Below, in pieces: positions 16,112 through 25,661 of a stretch of 64,000 nucleotides of DNA. Positions within the stretch are counted from its first letter, which is position 1; every line of letters starts with the position of its first letter. The stretch is from BP-464 sp963825415 (GTDB taxonomy: Bacteria > Actinomycetota > Thermoleophilia > Solirubrobacterales > Solirubrobacteraceae). The stretch covers positions 62,001 to 126,000 of the forward strand of contig CAWGTD010000009.1 in NCBI GenBank assembly GCA_963825415.1, in the 5' to 3' direction. The notes under the pieces are model-generated. The model ran no database searches. It was not told the DNA's origin and saw nothing but the letters and a program-made list of their open reading frames with translations. A program made the translations under genes and the position numbers.

Positions 16112-18432
16112 GGACCGGCGACGGCCGGGTTGGCGGTCTCTGCCGGAGCGGCGGGGACGGCTTCGACGATCGGCGGCACCGGAACGTCGGCCGGCGGCCC
16201 GGGCGGGTCGCCGTCGGACGGGCCCGGGTCGGCCGGGTCCTCCTCGGGCGGAGCCTCCGTGCCGCCGGTGATGGCGGGGTCGAACGGGGTCTCGCTCGGA
16301 TCGGCGGGCGGGCCGGGGTCGGCCGGGACGTCGTCGGGCACGACCGCGGGCAGCTCGGGATCGGCCGGCACGTCGACCGGATCGTCGGGAACGACCTCCG
16401 GAGCGGGGTCGACGGCGCCGAGCGTTTCGTCGATGCCGGAGTCCGGGCCGGCCGAGGAACCGTCGTCGGTCTCCTCCTCGACGGGCTCGACGGCGGTCTC
16501 GTCGTCGCCGATCACCTGCTCGCTCACGGGCGCCTGGATGGCGGGAGCCGCGCTCCCGCCGGAGGGCTGGCCGGCGGAGGGGACGTCGAACACGAAGGTG
16601 ACGACGGGCGCGGGCAGCGGGGGGGCGACGGGCGCGGACGGGGGCGCGATCGCTGTCGGCACGGCCGGGGTCGGCGGCCCGACGAGCACGGCGCTGTCGT
16701 CGTAGGCCGTGCCTCCGGTGGGCAGGCCGTGGTCGGGCACGAGGCTGAGGGCGGTGACCGCGACGATGGGCGCACCGGGCGCCGCCGGTGCGGGCGAGGC
16801 GGCGAGCAGGCCGAAGGCGGCGACGGCGTGCCCGCACTTCGTGCCCTGGAGGTTCAGCGTCGCGCAGGTCGCGGGAGCGGGGGCGGGCCGTGACGCCGCG
16901 TGCACGGAGCGCCCGCTGAACGGCAGCGCCGCCTTGAACGCCTTGCGCAGCGGCCGCTCGGCGGCGATCGCCGTGCCGCAGACCATCACGGCCATGAGCA
17001 GCGCGACGAGCCGCGGCGAGCGGCGCAGCGCGGCTCCGATGGGCCGCGTGGAGATCGGGGTGCGAAAGTCGCGGACCACGGACACCAGCGACTCGGCCAC
17101 CGAGGGATCGAACTGGCCGCCGGCGTTGTCGGTGAGCTCCTGCAGCGCCTCCTCGACGCTGCGCGCGGCGCGGTAGGGGCGGTCCGAGCGGATCGCGTGA
17201 AACGCGTCGGCGCACAGGATGATCCGGCTGGCCAGCGGGATGTCCTCGCCCGCGAGCCCGTCGGGGTAGCCGGTGCCGTCGAAGCGCTCGTGGGCGTGGC
17301 GGACGATCGGGGCCAGCGGCGCCAGCTCGGGGACGGACTGCAGGATCCGCTCGCCGGTGATCGTGTGCTTGCGCATCACGATCCACTCATCCGCGTCGAG
17401 CGCCGCGGGCTTGGCGAGGATGTCGTGCGGCACGGCCACCTTGCCGACGTCGTGCAGGCGCGCGGCGGTCAGCAGGTGCTCGCGCTCGCGGCCGGAGATT
17501 CCGAGCCGGCCCGCCAGCGCATCGCAGAGCACGACGACGTCGTCTGAGTGATCGGCGGTCGCGGGGTCACGGGCATCGAGCGCCGCGGTGGCCATCGCGA
17601 GGGCCGCCCGGCGGGCGGCGACCACGGTCTCGTCCTGGTCGGCTGCCCAGTCCTCGGCCACGCTGGCCCGCACCGTGCGGTCGCGGCCCTCGGACTTGGC
17701 GAACCGCAGTGCGCGGTCGGCGCGGTCGATGAGCTGATGCGCAGGTGCTCCGGGGGTGCCGGCGGCGACGCCCGCCGACGCCGTGACGGCCGGCAGGCCG
17801 CGCGGCGGGCGGACGATGATCGCGCGCAGGCGCTCGGCGATGCTCCAGGCGGTCTCCTCGTCGCCGCCGGGCAGAAGGACGACGAGCTCCTCGCCGCCGT
17901 AGCGGTAGCAGAGCCCACCGTCGCCGGCGACGACCCGCAGCACGCGCCCGGCGTGCCGCAGCAGCGCGTCGCCGACGGGATGGCCGTAGCGGTCGTTGAC
18001 CTGCTTGAAGTGGTCGAGGTCGAGCATCACGACCGCGACGGGCTCGCCGGTCGTGAGGTCGCCGAGGTCGCGCCACAGGGCGCGGCTGTTGCCGAGCGCA
18101 GTCAGCTCGTCGGTCTGGGCGAGCTCGTTGAGGTAGCTCTCCCGGCCACGCAGCCAGAGGATCGCCGTGCACTGCGCGGCGAGCACCACCAGCAGGGCAC
18201 CGGTGAGGGCGCCGACCGCGCCGCCGACCACGAAACCGAGCGCGGCGGCCGGCAGAGCGGCGACGGCGAACAGCCACAGGCGGGCGGGTGCGCGGCGCCC
18301 ACGCGCGCGAATCGTGGGCTGGCGCCTGGTTGCGCGGCGCTCCACGTAGAGGCGCTGCTGCGCGCGCTTCGTCCTCCCCGGGGGCGGGGCGATCGGAGGC
18401 AGGGCGCGGTGACGGTCGGGAAGGGGCAGCAT
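16108..18432 (-). CDS. membrane GGDEF / HD-GYP cyclic-di-GMP protein with long Pro/Asp-rich tail
   Basis: 774 residues. After a basic N-terminus come two membrane segments (LWLFAVAALPAAALGFVVGG and ALTGALLVVLAAQ), then a GGDEF domain with an intact-looking RYGGEEL, then an HD-GYP phosphodiesterase with HDVGK and HERFDGTGYP. No RxxD inhibitory site precedes GGEEL. A third membrane segment (LVALLMAVMVCGTAIAA) follows, then about 260 residues of Pro, Ala, Asp and Glu that would lie outside the membrane. Family role: synthesis and breakdown of c-di-GMP. The exported acidic tail is not usual for this family. Confidence 0.85.
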   Translation of the reverse strand: MLPLPDRHRALPPIAPPPGRTKRAQQRLYVERRATRRQPTIRARGRRAPARLWLFAVAALPAAALGFVVGGAVGALTGALLVVLAAQCTAILWLRGRESYLNELAQTDELTALGNSRALWRDLGDLTTGEPVAVVMLDLDHFKQVNDRYGHPVGDALLRHAGRVLRVVAGDGGLCYRYGGEELVVLLPGGDEETAWSIAERLRAIIVRPPRGLPAVTASAGVAAGTPGAPAHQLIDRADRALRFAKSEGRDRTVRASVAEDWAADQDETVVAARRAALAMATAALDARDPATADHSDDVVVLCDALAGRLGISGREREHLLTAARLHDVGKVAVPHDILAKPAALDADEWIVMRKHTITGERILQSVPELAPLAPIVRHAHERFDGTGYPDGLAGEDIPLASRIILCADAFHAIRSDRPYRAARSVEEALQELTDNAGGQFDPSVAESLVSVVRDFRTPISTRPIGAALRRSPRLVALLMAVMVCGTAIAAERPLRKAFKAALPFSGRSVHAASRPAPAPATCATLNLQGTKCGHAVAAFGLLAASPAPAAPGAPIVAVTALSLVPDHGLPTGGTAYDDSAVLVGPPTPAVPTAIAPPSAPVAPPLPAPVVTFVFDVPSAGQPSGGSAAPAIQAPVSEQVIGDDETAVEPVEEETDDGSSAGPDSGIDETLGAVDPAPEVVPDDPVDVPADPELPAVVPDDVPADPGPPADPSETPFDPAITGGTEAPPEEDPADPGPSDGDPPGPPADVPVPPIVEAVPAAPAETANPAVAGP

Positions 18433-18520
18433 CCGGCTGCGCAGATCTTCTGCCGGTGGGGAAGGTTCCGGCCCGAACTCAATCGGCAGAAACCGCCGCT
18501 TCCTTGAGAGTTAATGTGGT

Positions 18521-18823
18521 CTAGGCAGTTTCGCGGCCCGCGGTGCCGCAGACGTGCTCGAGCCAGTCGATCGCCTGGCCCAGCGGCGTGGTGGTCAGGC
18601 GGTAGCGCGTCTCGCGGCCCTGGCGATGGGGTCGCGCGATGCCCTTGCGATGCAGCTGCCCGAGGTGCTTGGCCACCGCCTGGCGCGTGATCGGCATCTC
18701 GGCGGCCAGCTCGGTGGCCGTCGCGCCACCGCGCACGGCGAGGGCTTCGATGACCTCGCGACGGGTCGGATCGCCCAGCACACTGAAGATCTCGTGTGGA
18801 GCCACGCCTCCTTTCCTACCCAT
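18521..18823 (-). CDS. ArsR-family winged-helix regulator
   Basis: 100 residues. It shows the ArsR/SmtB pattern: IFSVLGDPTRREVIEALA, then TATELAAEMPITRQAVAKHLGQL as recognition helix region, then the wing RETRYRLT. No paired cysteine metal site is visible, so it is not an obvious metal sensor. Transcribed away from glutamate dehydrogenase across 39 bases, which it may control (inference). Start could be ATG 18823 or GTG 18805; the latter has AAGGAGG placed too close. Confidence 0.8.
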   Translation of the reverse strand: MGRKGGVAPHEIFSVLGDPTRREVIEALAVRGGATATELAAEMPITRQAVAKHLGQLHRKGIARPHRQGRETRYRLTTTPLGQAIDWLEHVCGTAGRETA

Positions 18824-18862
18824 CTCTGCCGCTGCGGATGCGAGGAGTAGGGTCTGCGCCCG

Positions 18863-20191
18863 ATGTCGACGAGTGACCAGCGGGCCGGCACGGGCTGGGA
18901 CGAGATCGACCTCGCCGACCGCCACCTCGTCCGCGCGGGGGAGGAGTGGAACTCCGAGCTCTACAGGATCGCGGCGACGCAGTTCGACAAGGCGGCCGAC
19001 GTCCTGAACCTCGACCCGGAGTTCCGCGTGCGCCTGCGCGAGCCGCGCCGCACGCTGACGGTCAACTTCCCGGTCCGGATGGACGACGGCGCCGTGCGCA
19101 ACTTCACCGGCTACCGCGTGCAGCACACGCTGACGATGGGCCCGACCAAGGGCGGCATCCGCTACGCGCCCGGCGTGTCGGCCGGCGAATGCGCCGCGCT
19201 GGCGGCGTGGATGACCTGGAAGTGCTCGCTGCTCGGCCTGCCCTACGGCGGCGCGAAGGGCGGGGTCCGCTGTGACCCCAACGAGCTCTCCCTGTCTGAA
19301 GTCGAGCGCATCACGCGCCGCTTCGCCTCCGAGCTGATCCCGATCATCGGCGCCGACAAGGACATCCCCGCCCCGGACATGGGCACCGGCGAGCGCGAGA
19401 TGGCCTGGTTCTACGACACCTACTCGCAATCGGTCGGCCACGCGGTGCCGGAGATCGTGACCGGCAAGCCGCCGGTGCTCGGCGGCACCGAGGCGCGGCG
19501 GCCCGCCACCGGACTGGGCGTGGTCTACGTCGCCGAGGCCGTTGCGGAGCGGCTCGGCCGCCCGCTGCGCGACCAGCGCGTCGTGGTGCAGGGCTTCGGC
19601 AACGTCGGCGCCACCGCCGCGCTCGAGCTCGACGCGATCGGCGCAAAGGTCGTCGCTGTCTCCGACCACACGGGCGGGATCGTGGCCGAGAAGGGCCTCG
19701 ACGTCCCCGCGGTCGTCGAGTGGCTGAAGCACAACCGCTTCCTCGACGGTTGCCCGCTCGGCTCGGCGGTCGGCCGCTCCGAGGTGCTCGAGGTCCCGTG
19801 CGACATGCTGATTCCCGCGGCGCTGGAGCGCCAGATCACCGCCGAGAACGTCTCGCGGATCGACACGGCGCTGATCGTCGAGGCCGCAAACGGCCCGACG
19901 ACGCCGGAGGCCGAGACGCTGCTCGCCGAGCGCGGCATCCCGATCGTCCCCGACGTGCTGGCCAACGCCGGCGGCGTGACCGTCAGCTACTTCGAGTGGG
20001 TCCAGGACCAGCAGAAGTACATCTGGGACATCATCGACATCCAGGAACGCCTGCGGCGCCTGTTGCGCTCGGCGCTCGGCCGCGTCCTCGAGGCCGCGGA
20101 CCGCCTCGACGTCGACTGGCGCACCGCGGCGCTGTCGGTGGCGGTCGAACGCGTGGCCGAAGCCGCGCGGCTCCGCGCCATCTACCCGTAG
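18863..20191 (+). CDS. gdhA: glutamate dehydrogenase (Glu/Leu/Phe/Val family)
   Basis: 442 residues. The substrate site MGPTKGGIRY and the catalytic lysine region PYGGAKGGV (Lys132) are present; the Rossmann half has VVVQGFGNVGATAA. ANAGGVTVSYFEWVQ is typical of the small hexameric catabolic type. Reaction: L-glutamate + NAD(P)+ to 2-oxoglutarate + ammonia. TAGGGT lies 9 nt before the ATG. The divergent ArsR-type gene is a candidate regulator. Confidence 0.93.
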   Translation: MSTSDQRAGTGWDEIDLADRHLVRAGEEWNSELYRIAATQFDKAADVLNLDPEFRVRLREPRRTLTVNFPVRMDDGAVRNFTGYRVQHTLTMGPTKGGIRYAPGVSAGECAALAAWMTWKCSLLGLPYGGAKGGVRCDPNELSLSEVERITRRFASELIPIIGADKDIPAPDMGTGEREMAWFYDTYSQSVGHAVPEIVTGKPPVLGGTEARRPATGLGVVYVAEAVAERLGRPLRDQRVVVQGFGNVGATAALELDAIGAKVVAVSDHTGGIVAEKGLDVPAVVEWLKHNRFLDGCPLGSAVGRSEVLEVPCDMLIPAALERQITAENVSRIDTALIVEAANGPTTPEAETLLAERGIPIVPDVLANAGGVTVSYFEWVQDQQKYIWDIIDIQERLRRLLRSALGRVLEAADRLDVDWRTAALSVAVERVAEAARLRAIYP

Positions 20192-20203
20192 CCCGCTGCC
20201 GGG

Positions 20204-20785
20204 TCAGTGCAGGTCGTCGCCGGTCGCGGCGGGCGGCCGCGACTCCTCGGCGAGCGACGTGATCGCCAGCGCGCCGCGCGCGGCCTCCTCGAGGACCTCG
20301 CTGGCCTCGTCGGCCGAGCGCGCGTAGAGCTCCACGAGCACGTGCACGACGATCTTGTCGCCCTCGTGCTTGTGGAAGCGCACGTGCGTGAAGAACTCGC
20401 GGGTGCCGTGGTCGCCGAACGCCGCGAACGCGAGGCTGTCGCCGGCTTCGGGGCCCGAGCAGGTCTCGACGTCGTCGGCGTCGACCGTGACCGTGCACGA
20501 CGCCACCCATGGGGTGCCGGCGATCATGCGCTCCCAGCGGTCCTCGATCGGCTCCACGCGGCCGTTGGCGAAGCCGAGATGCGGCTGGTCGTGCATGCAG
20601 TCCAGGCACTGGACGACCGCCTCCTGGAGCTCGTCGACCACCTCCGCGCGCTCGCCGGTCTCGGGGTCGATCTTGTGGATTCCCTCGTAGTGGACCTGCA
20701 CCTCGAGGTCGGTCGACCAGCACCGATAGCAGCGCAGCCAGGCGTCGCCGAGGGCCGCGCCGGTGGGATCCGCGGATCGCTCCAT
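20204..20785 (-). CDS. conserved hypothetical protein with CxxC pairs
   Basis: 193 residues. CYRC near residue 20 and CLDC near residue 60 could form a zinc ribbon. The remainder is a mixed alpha/beta, acidic protein with no recognised motif; the C-terminus has a helical EASEVLEEAARGALAI stretch. I cannot assign a function. Divergent from the crotonase gene across 25 bases with overlapping -10-like hexamers. Confidence 0.6.
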   Translation of the reverse strand: MERSADPTGAALGDAWLRCYRCWSTDLEVQVHYEGIHKIDPETGERAEVVDELQEAVVQCLDCMHDQPHLGFANGRVEPIEDRWERMIAGTPWVASCTVTVDADDVETCSGPEAGDSLAFAAFGDHGTREFFTHVRFHKHEGDKIVVHVLVELYARSADEASEVLEEAARGALAITSLAEESRPPAATGDDLH

Positions 20786-20794
20786 GGCCCACGG

Positions 20795-20804
20795 AGTCTA
20801 GGCT
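20795..20804. promoter_or_regulatory. divergent -10 hexamers sharing TA
   Basis: AGTCTAGGCT holds TAGGCT on plus (6 nt before ATG 20811) and TAGACT on minus (9 nt before ATG 20785). The TA at 20799-20800 is common to both. Confidence 0.5.
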
Positions 20805-20810
20805 GCCTCC

Positions 20811-21663
20811 ATGGGTGACACGGTCCTTCGCGAGGATTCCGAGGGCGTCGCGACGCTCACTCTCAACAGGCCGCGGCGACTGAACGCGATCACGCCCGAG
20901 CTGGCCGAGGACCTGCGCTCGGCGCTGTTGGAGGTGGACGCCGATCCCGCCGTCCGGGTCATCCGGCTGCGCGGTTCCGGGCGCTCGTTCTGCGCCGGCT
21001 ACGACATCGGCTGGGGATCGGAGTGGATGGTCCACGCCGAGGGTGGGCGGCCGTGGGACCCGATGGCCGACCTGGCCGGGATGAACCGCTTCGTCCAGGA
21101 CACCTACATGGCCATCTGGCGCTCGCGCACGCCGGTGATCGCCCAGGTGCACGGCTTCTGCGTCGGCGGCGGGAACCGACCTCGCCCTCTGCTCGGACCT
21201 CATCGTCTGCGCCGAGGACTGCCGCATCGGCTACCCGCCGGCACGCGTCTGGGGCTCGCCGACGACCGCCATGTGGACCTACCGGCTGGGGCTGGAGCGC
21301 TCCAAGCGCCTGCTGCTGACCGGTGACGCACTCGACGGCCGCACCGCGCAGGAGTGGGGCCTGGCGAGCGAGGCGGTCCCGGCCGATCAGCTCGACGAGA
21401 CGGCGCTGGCGCTGGCGGCGCGGGTCGCGCGGCTGCCCTCCAACCAGCTGCACATGATGAAGCTGCTCGTCAACCAGGTGATCGAGCAGATGGGCCTGGC
21501 GACCACGCAGCTGATCGGAACGCTGCTCGACGGAGCGGCCCGCCACACGCCCGAGGGCGTGGAGTTCACGCGCCGCGCCATGGACGACGTCCGCGCCGCG
21601 GTCGCCGAGCGCGACGAGCCGTTCGGCGACTACGGGCAGGGCCCGCGCACCGCGTCGTCGTGA
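20811..21663 (+). CDS. enoyl-CoA hydratase/isomerase (crotonase) family, one frameshift
   Basis: The first frame carries GVATLTLNRPRRLNAITPEL, GRSFCAGYDIGWG and VIAQVHGFCVGGG; the second continues DLALCSDLIVCAEDCRIGYPPARVWG and the C-terminal helices to 21663. One extra base in the GGG run near 21171 causes the break; removing it gives about 283 residues. The oxyanion-hole region (AGYDI, GFCVGGG) is intact, so this was or is a functional crotonase. Downstream mobA starts at the overlapping GTGA. Substrate unknown. Confidence 0.82.
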
Positions 21664-22244
21664 CGGCCGCCGTCCCGCTGGGGGTCGTGCTCGCGGGCGG
21701 CACGGGCAGGCGCATCGGCGGCGAGAAGGCGCTGGTCGAGCTCGACGGCCGCCCGCTGCTGCACTACCCGGTGGCGGCGCTGCACGCGGTGCTCGGCGAG
21801 GTCGTGGTCGTCTGCAAGCAGGACACGCCGCTGCCGGCGCTGGCCGGGCTGGCGGCGATCTGGTGCGAGCCCGACGAGCCCAGCCACCCGCTCGCCGGCG
21901 TGGCGTGGGCGCTCAACCGCGCGGAGGGGCGCTCGGTGCTGGTCTGCGCGGGCGACCTGCCGCTGGTCAGCGCCGACGTCCTGCACGCGCTGCTCGCCGT
22001 CAAACCGGGCGACGCCGCGGCCGTGGTGCCCCGCGCCGCCGGCCGCCTGCAGCCGCTGCTCGCGCTCTACACGCCGGCCGCGCTGCCGGTGCTGGAGGCG
22101 ATGGATCCGGACGAGCCCGCCTCGCAGGTCGTGCTGCGCCTCGGTCCCCTGGTGGTCGACATCGACGACGACCAGGCGTTCTTCAACGTCAACGCGCCGG
22201 AGGACGTCCTGCGCGCCTCGGGGCTGCGCGCTATCCGAAGGTGA
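21660..22244 (+). CDS. mobA: molybdenum cofactor guanylyltransferase (MobA-like)
   Basis: 194 residues. The nucleotidyltransferase start VVLAGGTGRRIGGEKALVELDGRPLL is the MobA signature, with CAGDLPLVSADVL holding the metal-binding Asp, and NVNAPEDV near the end. Reaction: GTP + molybdopterin-Mo to the guanine dinucleotide cofactor. The GTG start overlaps the crotonase stop by 4 bases. moaA lies 2 kb downstream on the other strand, consistent with cofactor synthesis in this neighbourhood. The 3' end overlaps dipZ by 14 bases. Confidence 0.88.
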   Translation: MTAAVPLGVVLAGGTGRRIGGEKALVELDGRPLLHYPVAALHAVLGEVVVVCKQDTPLPALAGLAAIWCEPDEPSHPLAGVAWALNRAEGRSVLVCAGDLPLVSADVLHALLAVKPGDAAAVVPRAAGRLQPLLALYTPAALPVLEAMDPDEPASQVVLRLGPLVVDIDDDQAFFNVNAPEDVLRASGLRAIRR

Positions 22245-23974
22245 ACGCGTAGACCGATACGCCGGGGCTCACGCGCAGCGTGACCACGTGCGTGTCGGGC
22301 TTGGCGCGGCTGGCCAGCGTGTAGAGCCGCTGGATCTTGATCGCCAGCGTGCGAACGGGCCGGCCGTCGATCAACAGCTCCACGCGCCCGACGGGGTAGG
22401 GGCGGCGCTCGCGCTCGGGCGGCGGAGCCAGCACGACATAGACGTCCTTGGCGCGCACGCGGGCGGTCAGCGTCGCGCTCTGCACCGCCGTGGAGGCCTG
22501 CGCGCCGGCGTCCCAGGTCCCGCCGAGCGTGAAGTGGCTGAGCGGCAGCGCCGATGGCGGCGTGGAGACGTAATCGTGGCGGCCCGCCTCGATCTTCGGC
22601 AGGAAGCGCTCGGCGCGCTGCACGCCGACGTAGGTCTCCGGGGTCGTCTCCTGTGAGGGCGTGACCACGTCGCTCGGCCGCGCCCGCGCCCCGAGGCTCT
22701 TGTCGCCGGCCTCGGCCAGCAGCGCCCGGATCGAGGCCTCGGTCTCGTCGTATTCGCCCTCGCCGATGTGCACGTAGCGGACCTGCCCGCTCGCATCGAT
22801 CAGATAGTGCGCCGGCCAGGCCTGGTTGGCCCACGCCTGCCAGGTCGAGAGGTTGTTGTCCTGGACGACCGGATAGCGCAGGCCGTCGGCCTTGATCGCG
22901 CGCTCGACGTTGCCGGCGTCCTTCTCGAAGGAGAACTCAGGGGAGTGGATGCCGACGATCGTCAGGCCCTGGGACCGGTAGCGGGCGTCCCAGGCCTTCA
23001 GGTAGGGCAGCGTGCGGATGCAGTTGATGCACGTGTAGGTCCAGAAGTCGATCAGCACCACACGGCCGCGCAGGCCGGCCAGCGTCAGCGGCTTGTCGCC
23101 GGGCGTGTTGAACCAGCGCTGGGTGTCGACGAACTCCGGCGCCTCGCCGAGCTTCGGGAGCTCGGGCGCCGTCGGAGGTCTCGCCCGCCGCCGGCGGCGC
23201 CTTCGTGGCGGCCTCGGCGCGCTCCTCGAACCGCGAGCGCCCGCGCAGGTCGGCCAGGCGGTCCTGCACCGCGCTGGACTTCTCCAGCCCCTCGGTGGGG
23301 TTGACCAGCACGGCGGGCAGGTTGCGGGCGAGCGACTCCTGGAAGCGCACGTCGAGCTGCAGGAGCATCGCGACCGCGGTGAGCGCCATGACGGCGCCGA
23401 TCGCGCGCTGGAGGGCGGGCCCGCGGGCGCTGCGGCGTACCGGCGCGAGCACGCGGCGGCCGCCGAGCGCCAGCACCAGCAGCACGGCGGCTGAACCGAT
23501 CGCGTAGGACGCCCCCACCACGACGGTGCGCCCGGACGCGGCGCTGACCGAGATGACCGCCGCCAGGATCGGGCCGGCGCACGGCGCGTAGACGAACCCC
23601 AGCGCGGCGCCCACGCCGATCCCGCTCCAGAAGCCGTCGCCGGTGCTCTTCGGCCCCCACCGGGCCAGTCGTGAAAGCGGCGCCTCCAGCCGGGCGGCGA
23701 GCCCTGGGATCAGCAGCGCCAGCCCGGCTGCGGCGAGCACGGCGATCGCGATGTCGCGCGTGGCGGAGTTGCCGAGCCCGACGCCGTTGAACACCTCGGC
23801 GAAGCCGACGATCGTCACGGTGAACGTCAGCGCCAGGCCGAGCACGATGCCCACCGGGCGCCTCCGGCCACCCGCGGCGCCGGCCGCGAGCAGCGCCGGC
23901 AGCACCGGCAGCACGCAGGGGCTCACGGCGGTGGCGGCACCGGCGAGCAGGGCAAAAAGGGCAAGCAGGAGCAT
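22231..23974 (-). CDS. dipZ: DipZ-like thiol-disulfide protein: CcdA membrane domain fused to thioredoxin, one frameshift
   Basis: The N-terminal half is CcdA-like with repeated membrane segments and cysteines in SPCVLPVLPALL and VYAPCAGPIL. The C-terminal half has a thioredoxin-fold domain with WTYTCINCIRTLPYL (active site CINC), then a beta-rich carbohydrate-binding-like tail. This matches mycobacterial DipZ. The frame changes near 23165 in a GGG run; removing one base gives GAELPKLGEAPEF and a single polypeptide of about 580 residues. Role: passing electrons across the membrane to extracytoplasmic thiols. Confidence 0.83.
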
Positions 23975-24097
23975 CCCTTGTCACACGGTCCCGGTGCCGG
24001 ACGCGGGCGTTACCGGCGTCCTGTCTGGGCAACTAGGGGATCGAGCAGCTGCTGCGGCGCAAACGCGAGCGCCAACCGCGCGTTCTCGCCGGTTCGA

Positions 24098-24167
24098 GCG
24101 AGCCACGCTTCGGCTCGCGCCAGCATGAGTGTCGAGTTACTCAGCCTGAGGCTGAGCAGAACGACAC
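24098..24167. terminator. two hairpins between moaA and dipZ
   Basis: GCGAGCC/GGCTCGC (24098-24104 and 24112-24118) and a longer nested stem with GTGTCG/CGACAC (24129, 24162) and CTCAGCC/GGCTGAG (24140, 24150) around a TGA loop. There is no T-run, so factor-independent termination is uncertain. The 244-base gap holds no gene I can support. Confidence 0.45.
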
Positions 24168-24218
24168 ACCTCGTTCCCGGCGCCGTAGGTGGCTCGTTCG
24201 CAACCGCGATAGCGCGCA

Positions 24219-25215
24219 CTACCCGCCGATGGCCGACATCGTGCGCTCGGGCTGCACGAAGCCGGGCTCGTTGACGCGGTGCTTGAGCTCCTTGCGGTAC
24301 ACGGCGTCGCGCACGATCTGCTCGAGGTCGTCGTCGGTCGCCCCTGCACGGAGCGGGCCGCGGAGGTCGGTCTCGCGCAGGCTGAACAGGCAGGTGCGCA
24401 GGCGCCCGTCGGCGGTGAGCCGGATGCGGTCGCAGTCGCCGCAGAACGGCTCGGAGACCGGGTTGATGAAGCCGACCCGGCCGGCGCCGTCGGCGAACTC
24501 GAAGACGCGAGCTGTGGCCGAGGGCGTGCGGGGGACCTCGACCAGCGGCCACTGCGCCTCGATCGCCGCGCGGATCTCCTCGCCGGTGAGCACCTGGGAG
24601 ATGTCCCAGGCGCGGTCGGCGTCGAGCGGCATGAACTCGATGAACCGCACCTCGTAGGGATGCTCGCGCGCGAAGCGTGCGAACGGCAGGACCTCCTGCT
24701 CGGTGAAGCCGCGCATCGCGACGGCGTTGACCTTGATCGGGTGCGCCTCCGGGAACCCGGCGAGCGTCTCGAGGCCGCGCAGCACGCGGGGCAGCGCGTC
24801 GCGGCGCGTCATCGCGTAGAAGCGGTCGCGCTGCAGCGAGTCGATCGAGACGTTGAAGCGCCGGATGCCCGCCGCGACCAGCGCCTCGGCGTCGCGCTCG
24901 AGCAAGAAGCCGTTCGTGGTCAGGGCCAGGTCGTCGAGCTGCGGGGATCGCGGCCAGCATCGCGGCCAGGCGCGGGAAGTCGCGGCGCACCAGTGGCTCG
25001 CCGCCCGTGAGCCGCACGGCCGAGACGCCCATCGTGGCCAGCAGCGCGACGACCCGCTCGAGCTCCTCGAACGTCAGCACGCCCTCGCGGTCCAGCCACG
25101 GCAGCCCCTCGACGGGCATGCAGTACTGACAGCGGAAGTTGCAGCGGTCCGTCACCGAGACCCGCAGGTCTCCGATCGTCCTGCCGTGGCCGTCGAGCAG
25201 CGGTGCACGCGCCAT
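24219..25215 (-). CDS. moaA: GTP 3',8-cyclase (MoaA), one frameshift
   Basis: The N-terminal part has the radical-SAM motif CNFRCQYC (SVTDRCNFRCQYCMP) and RLTGGEPLVRRDF. The second frame has the C-terminal cluster PFCGDCDRIRLTADGRLRTC and ends with GG, the MoaA C-terminal diglycine. The break is in a GGGG run near 24944; removing one base restores AAIPQLDDLALTTNGFLLE. Role: first step of molybdopterin synthesis, GTP to 3',8-cyclo-7,8-dihydro-GTP. The ATG lies 9 nt after TAGCCT on the minus strand. Confidence 0.88.
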
Positions 25216-25224
25216 TCCCTTCAG

Positions 25225-25234
25225 AGGCTACCCT
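25225..25234. promoter_or_regulatory. divergent -10 hexamers sharing TA
   Basis: AGGCTACCCT: plus TACCCT (25229-25234) is 6 nt before GTG 25241; minus TAGCCT (25230-25225) is 9 nt before the moaA ATG. Confidence 0.5.
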
Positions 25235-25240
25235 CGCGCC

Positions 25241-25661
25241 GTGCTCGGGCCCTGGCGCTTGCTCCTCCTCGCCGGCGCGCTGCCGGTCCTCGCGGCCTGC
25301 GGCGGCTCGTCGCCGACCGACGAGGTGCGCTCGACGCTGCGCGGCTTCGCGACGGCGACGGCCAAGCGCGACTACCAGGCGCTCTGCGACCGCTACTTCG
25401 CGCCGAAGCTGGTCGACGAGGTCGAGCAGTCCGGCCTGCCCTGCGAGGCGGCGATCCGCCCCGAGCTTTCCGCCACCAGCAAGCCGACGCTCACGATCCG
25501 CAGCGTGCGCGTCGACGGCGACACGGCGCTGGCTCAGGTGCACACCGCGGCGGCCAACCAGCCGCCTTCGGACGACACGATCCAGCTACGTGCGCGTCAA
25601 GGGCAGCTGGCGGATCGCCTCGCTCTCCGAGACCGGGCCGCAGCCACCACCGTCGCCCTAG
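25241..25661 (+). CDS. small lipoprotein, NTF2/SnoaL-like, one frameshift
   Basis: The lipobox LPVLAAC follows a short hydrophobic segment, so acylation at Cys about residue 17 is likely. The rest (LRGFATATAKRDYQALCDRYFAPKLVDEV, then VDGDTALAQVH and VKGSWRIASLSE) has the helix-then-sheet pattern of NTF2-like lipoproteins common in actinobacteria. The last 25 residues are in another frame: one extra base near 25588. The stop overlaps the convergent acetyltransferase stop. Function unknown. Confidence 0.65.
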
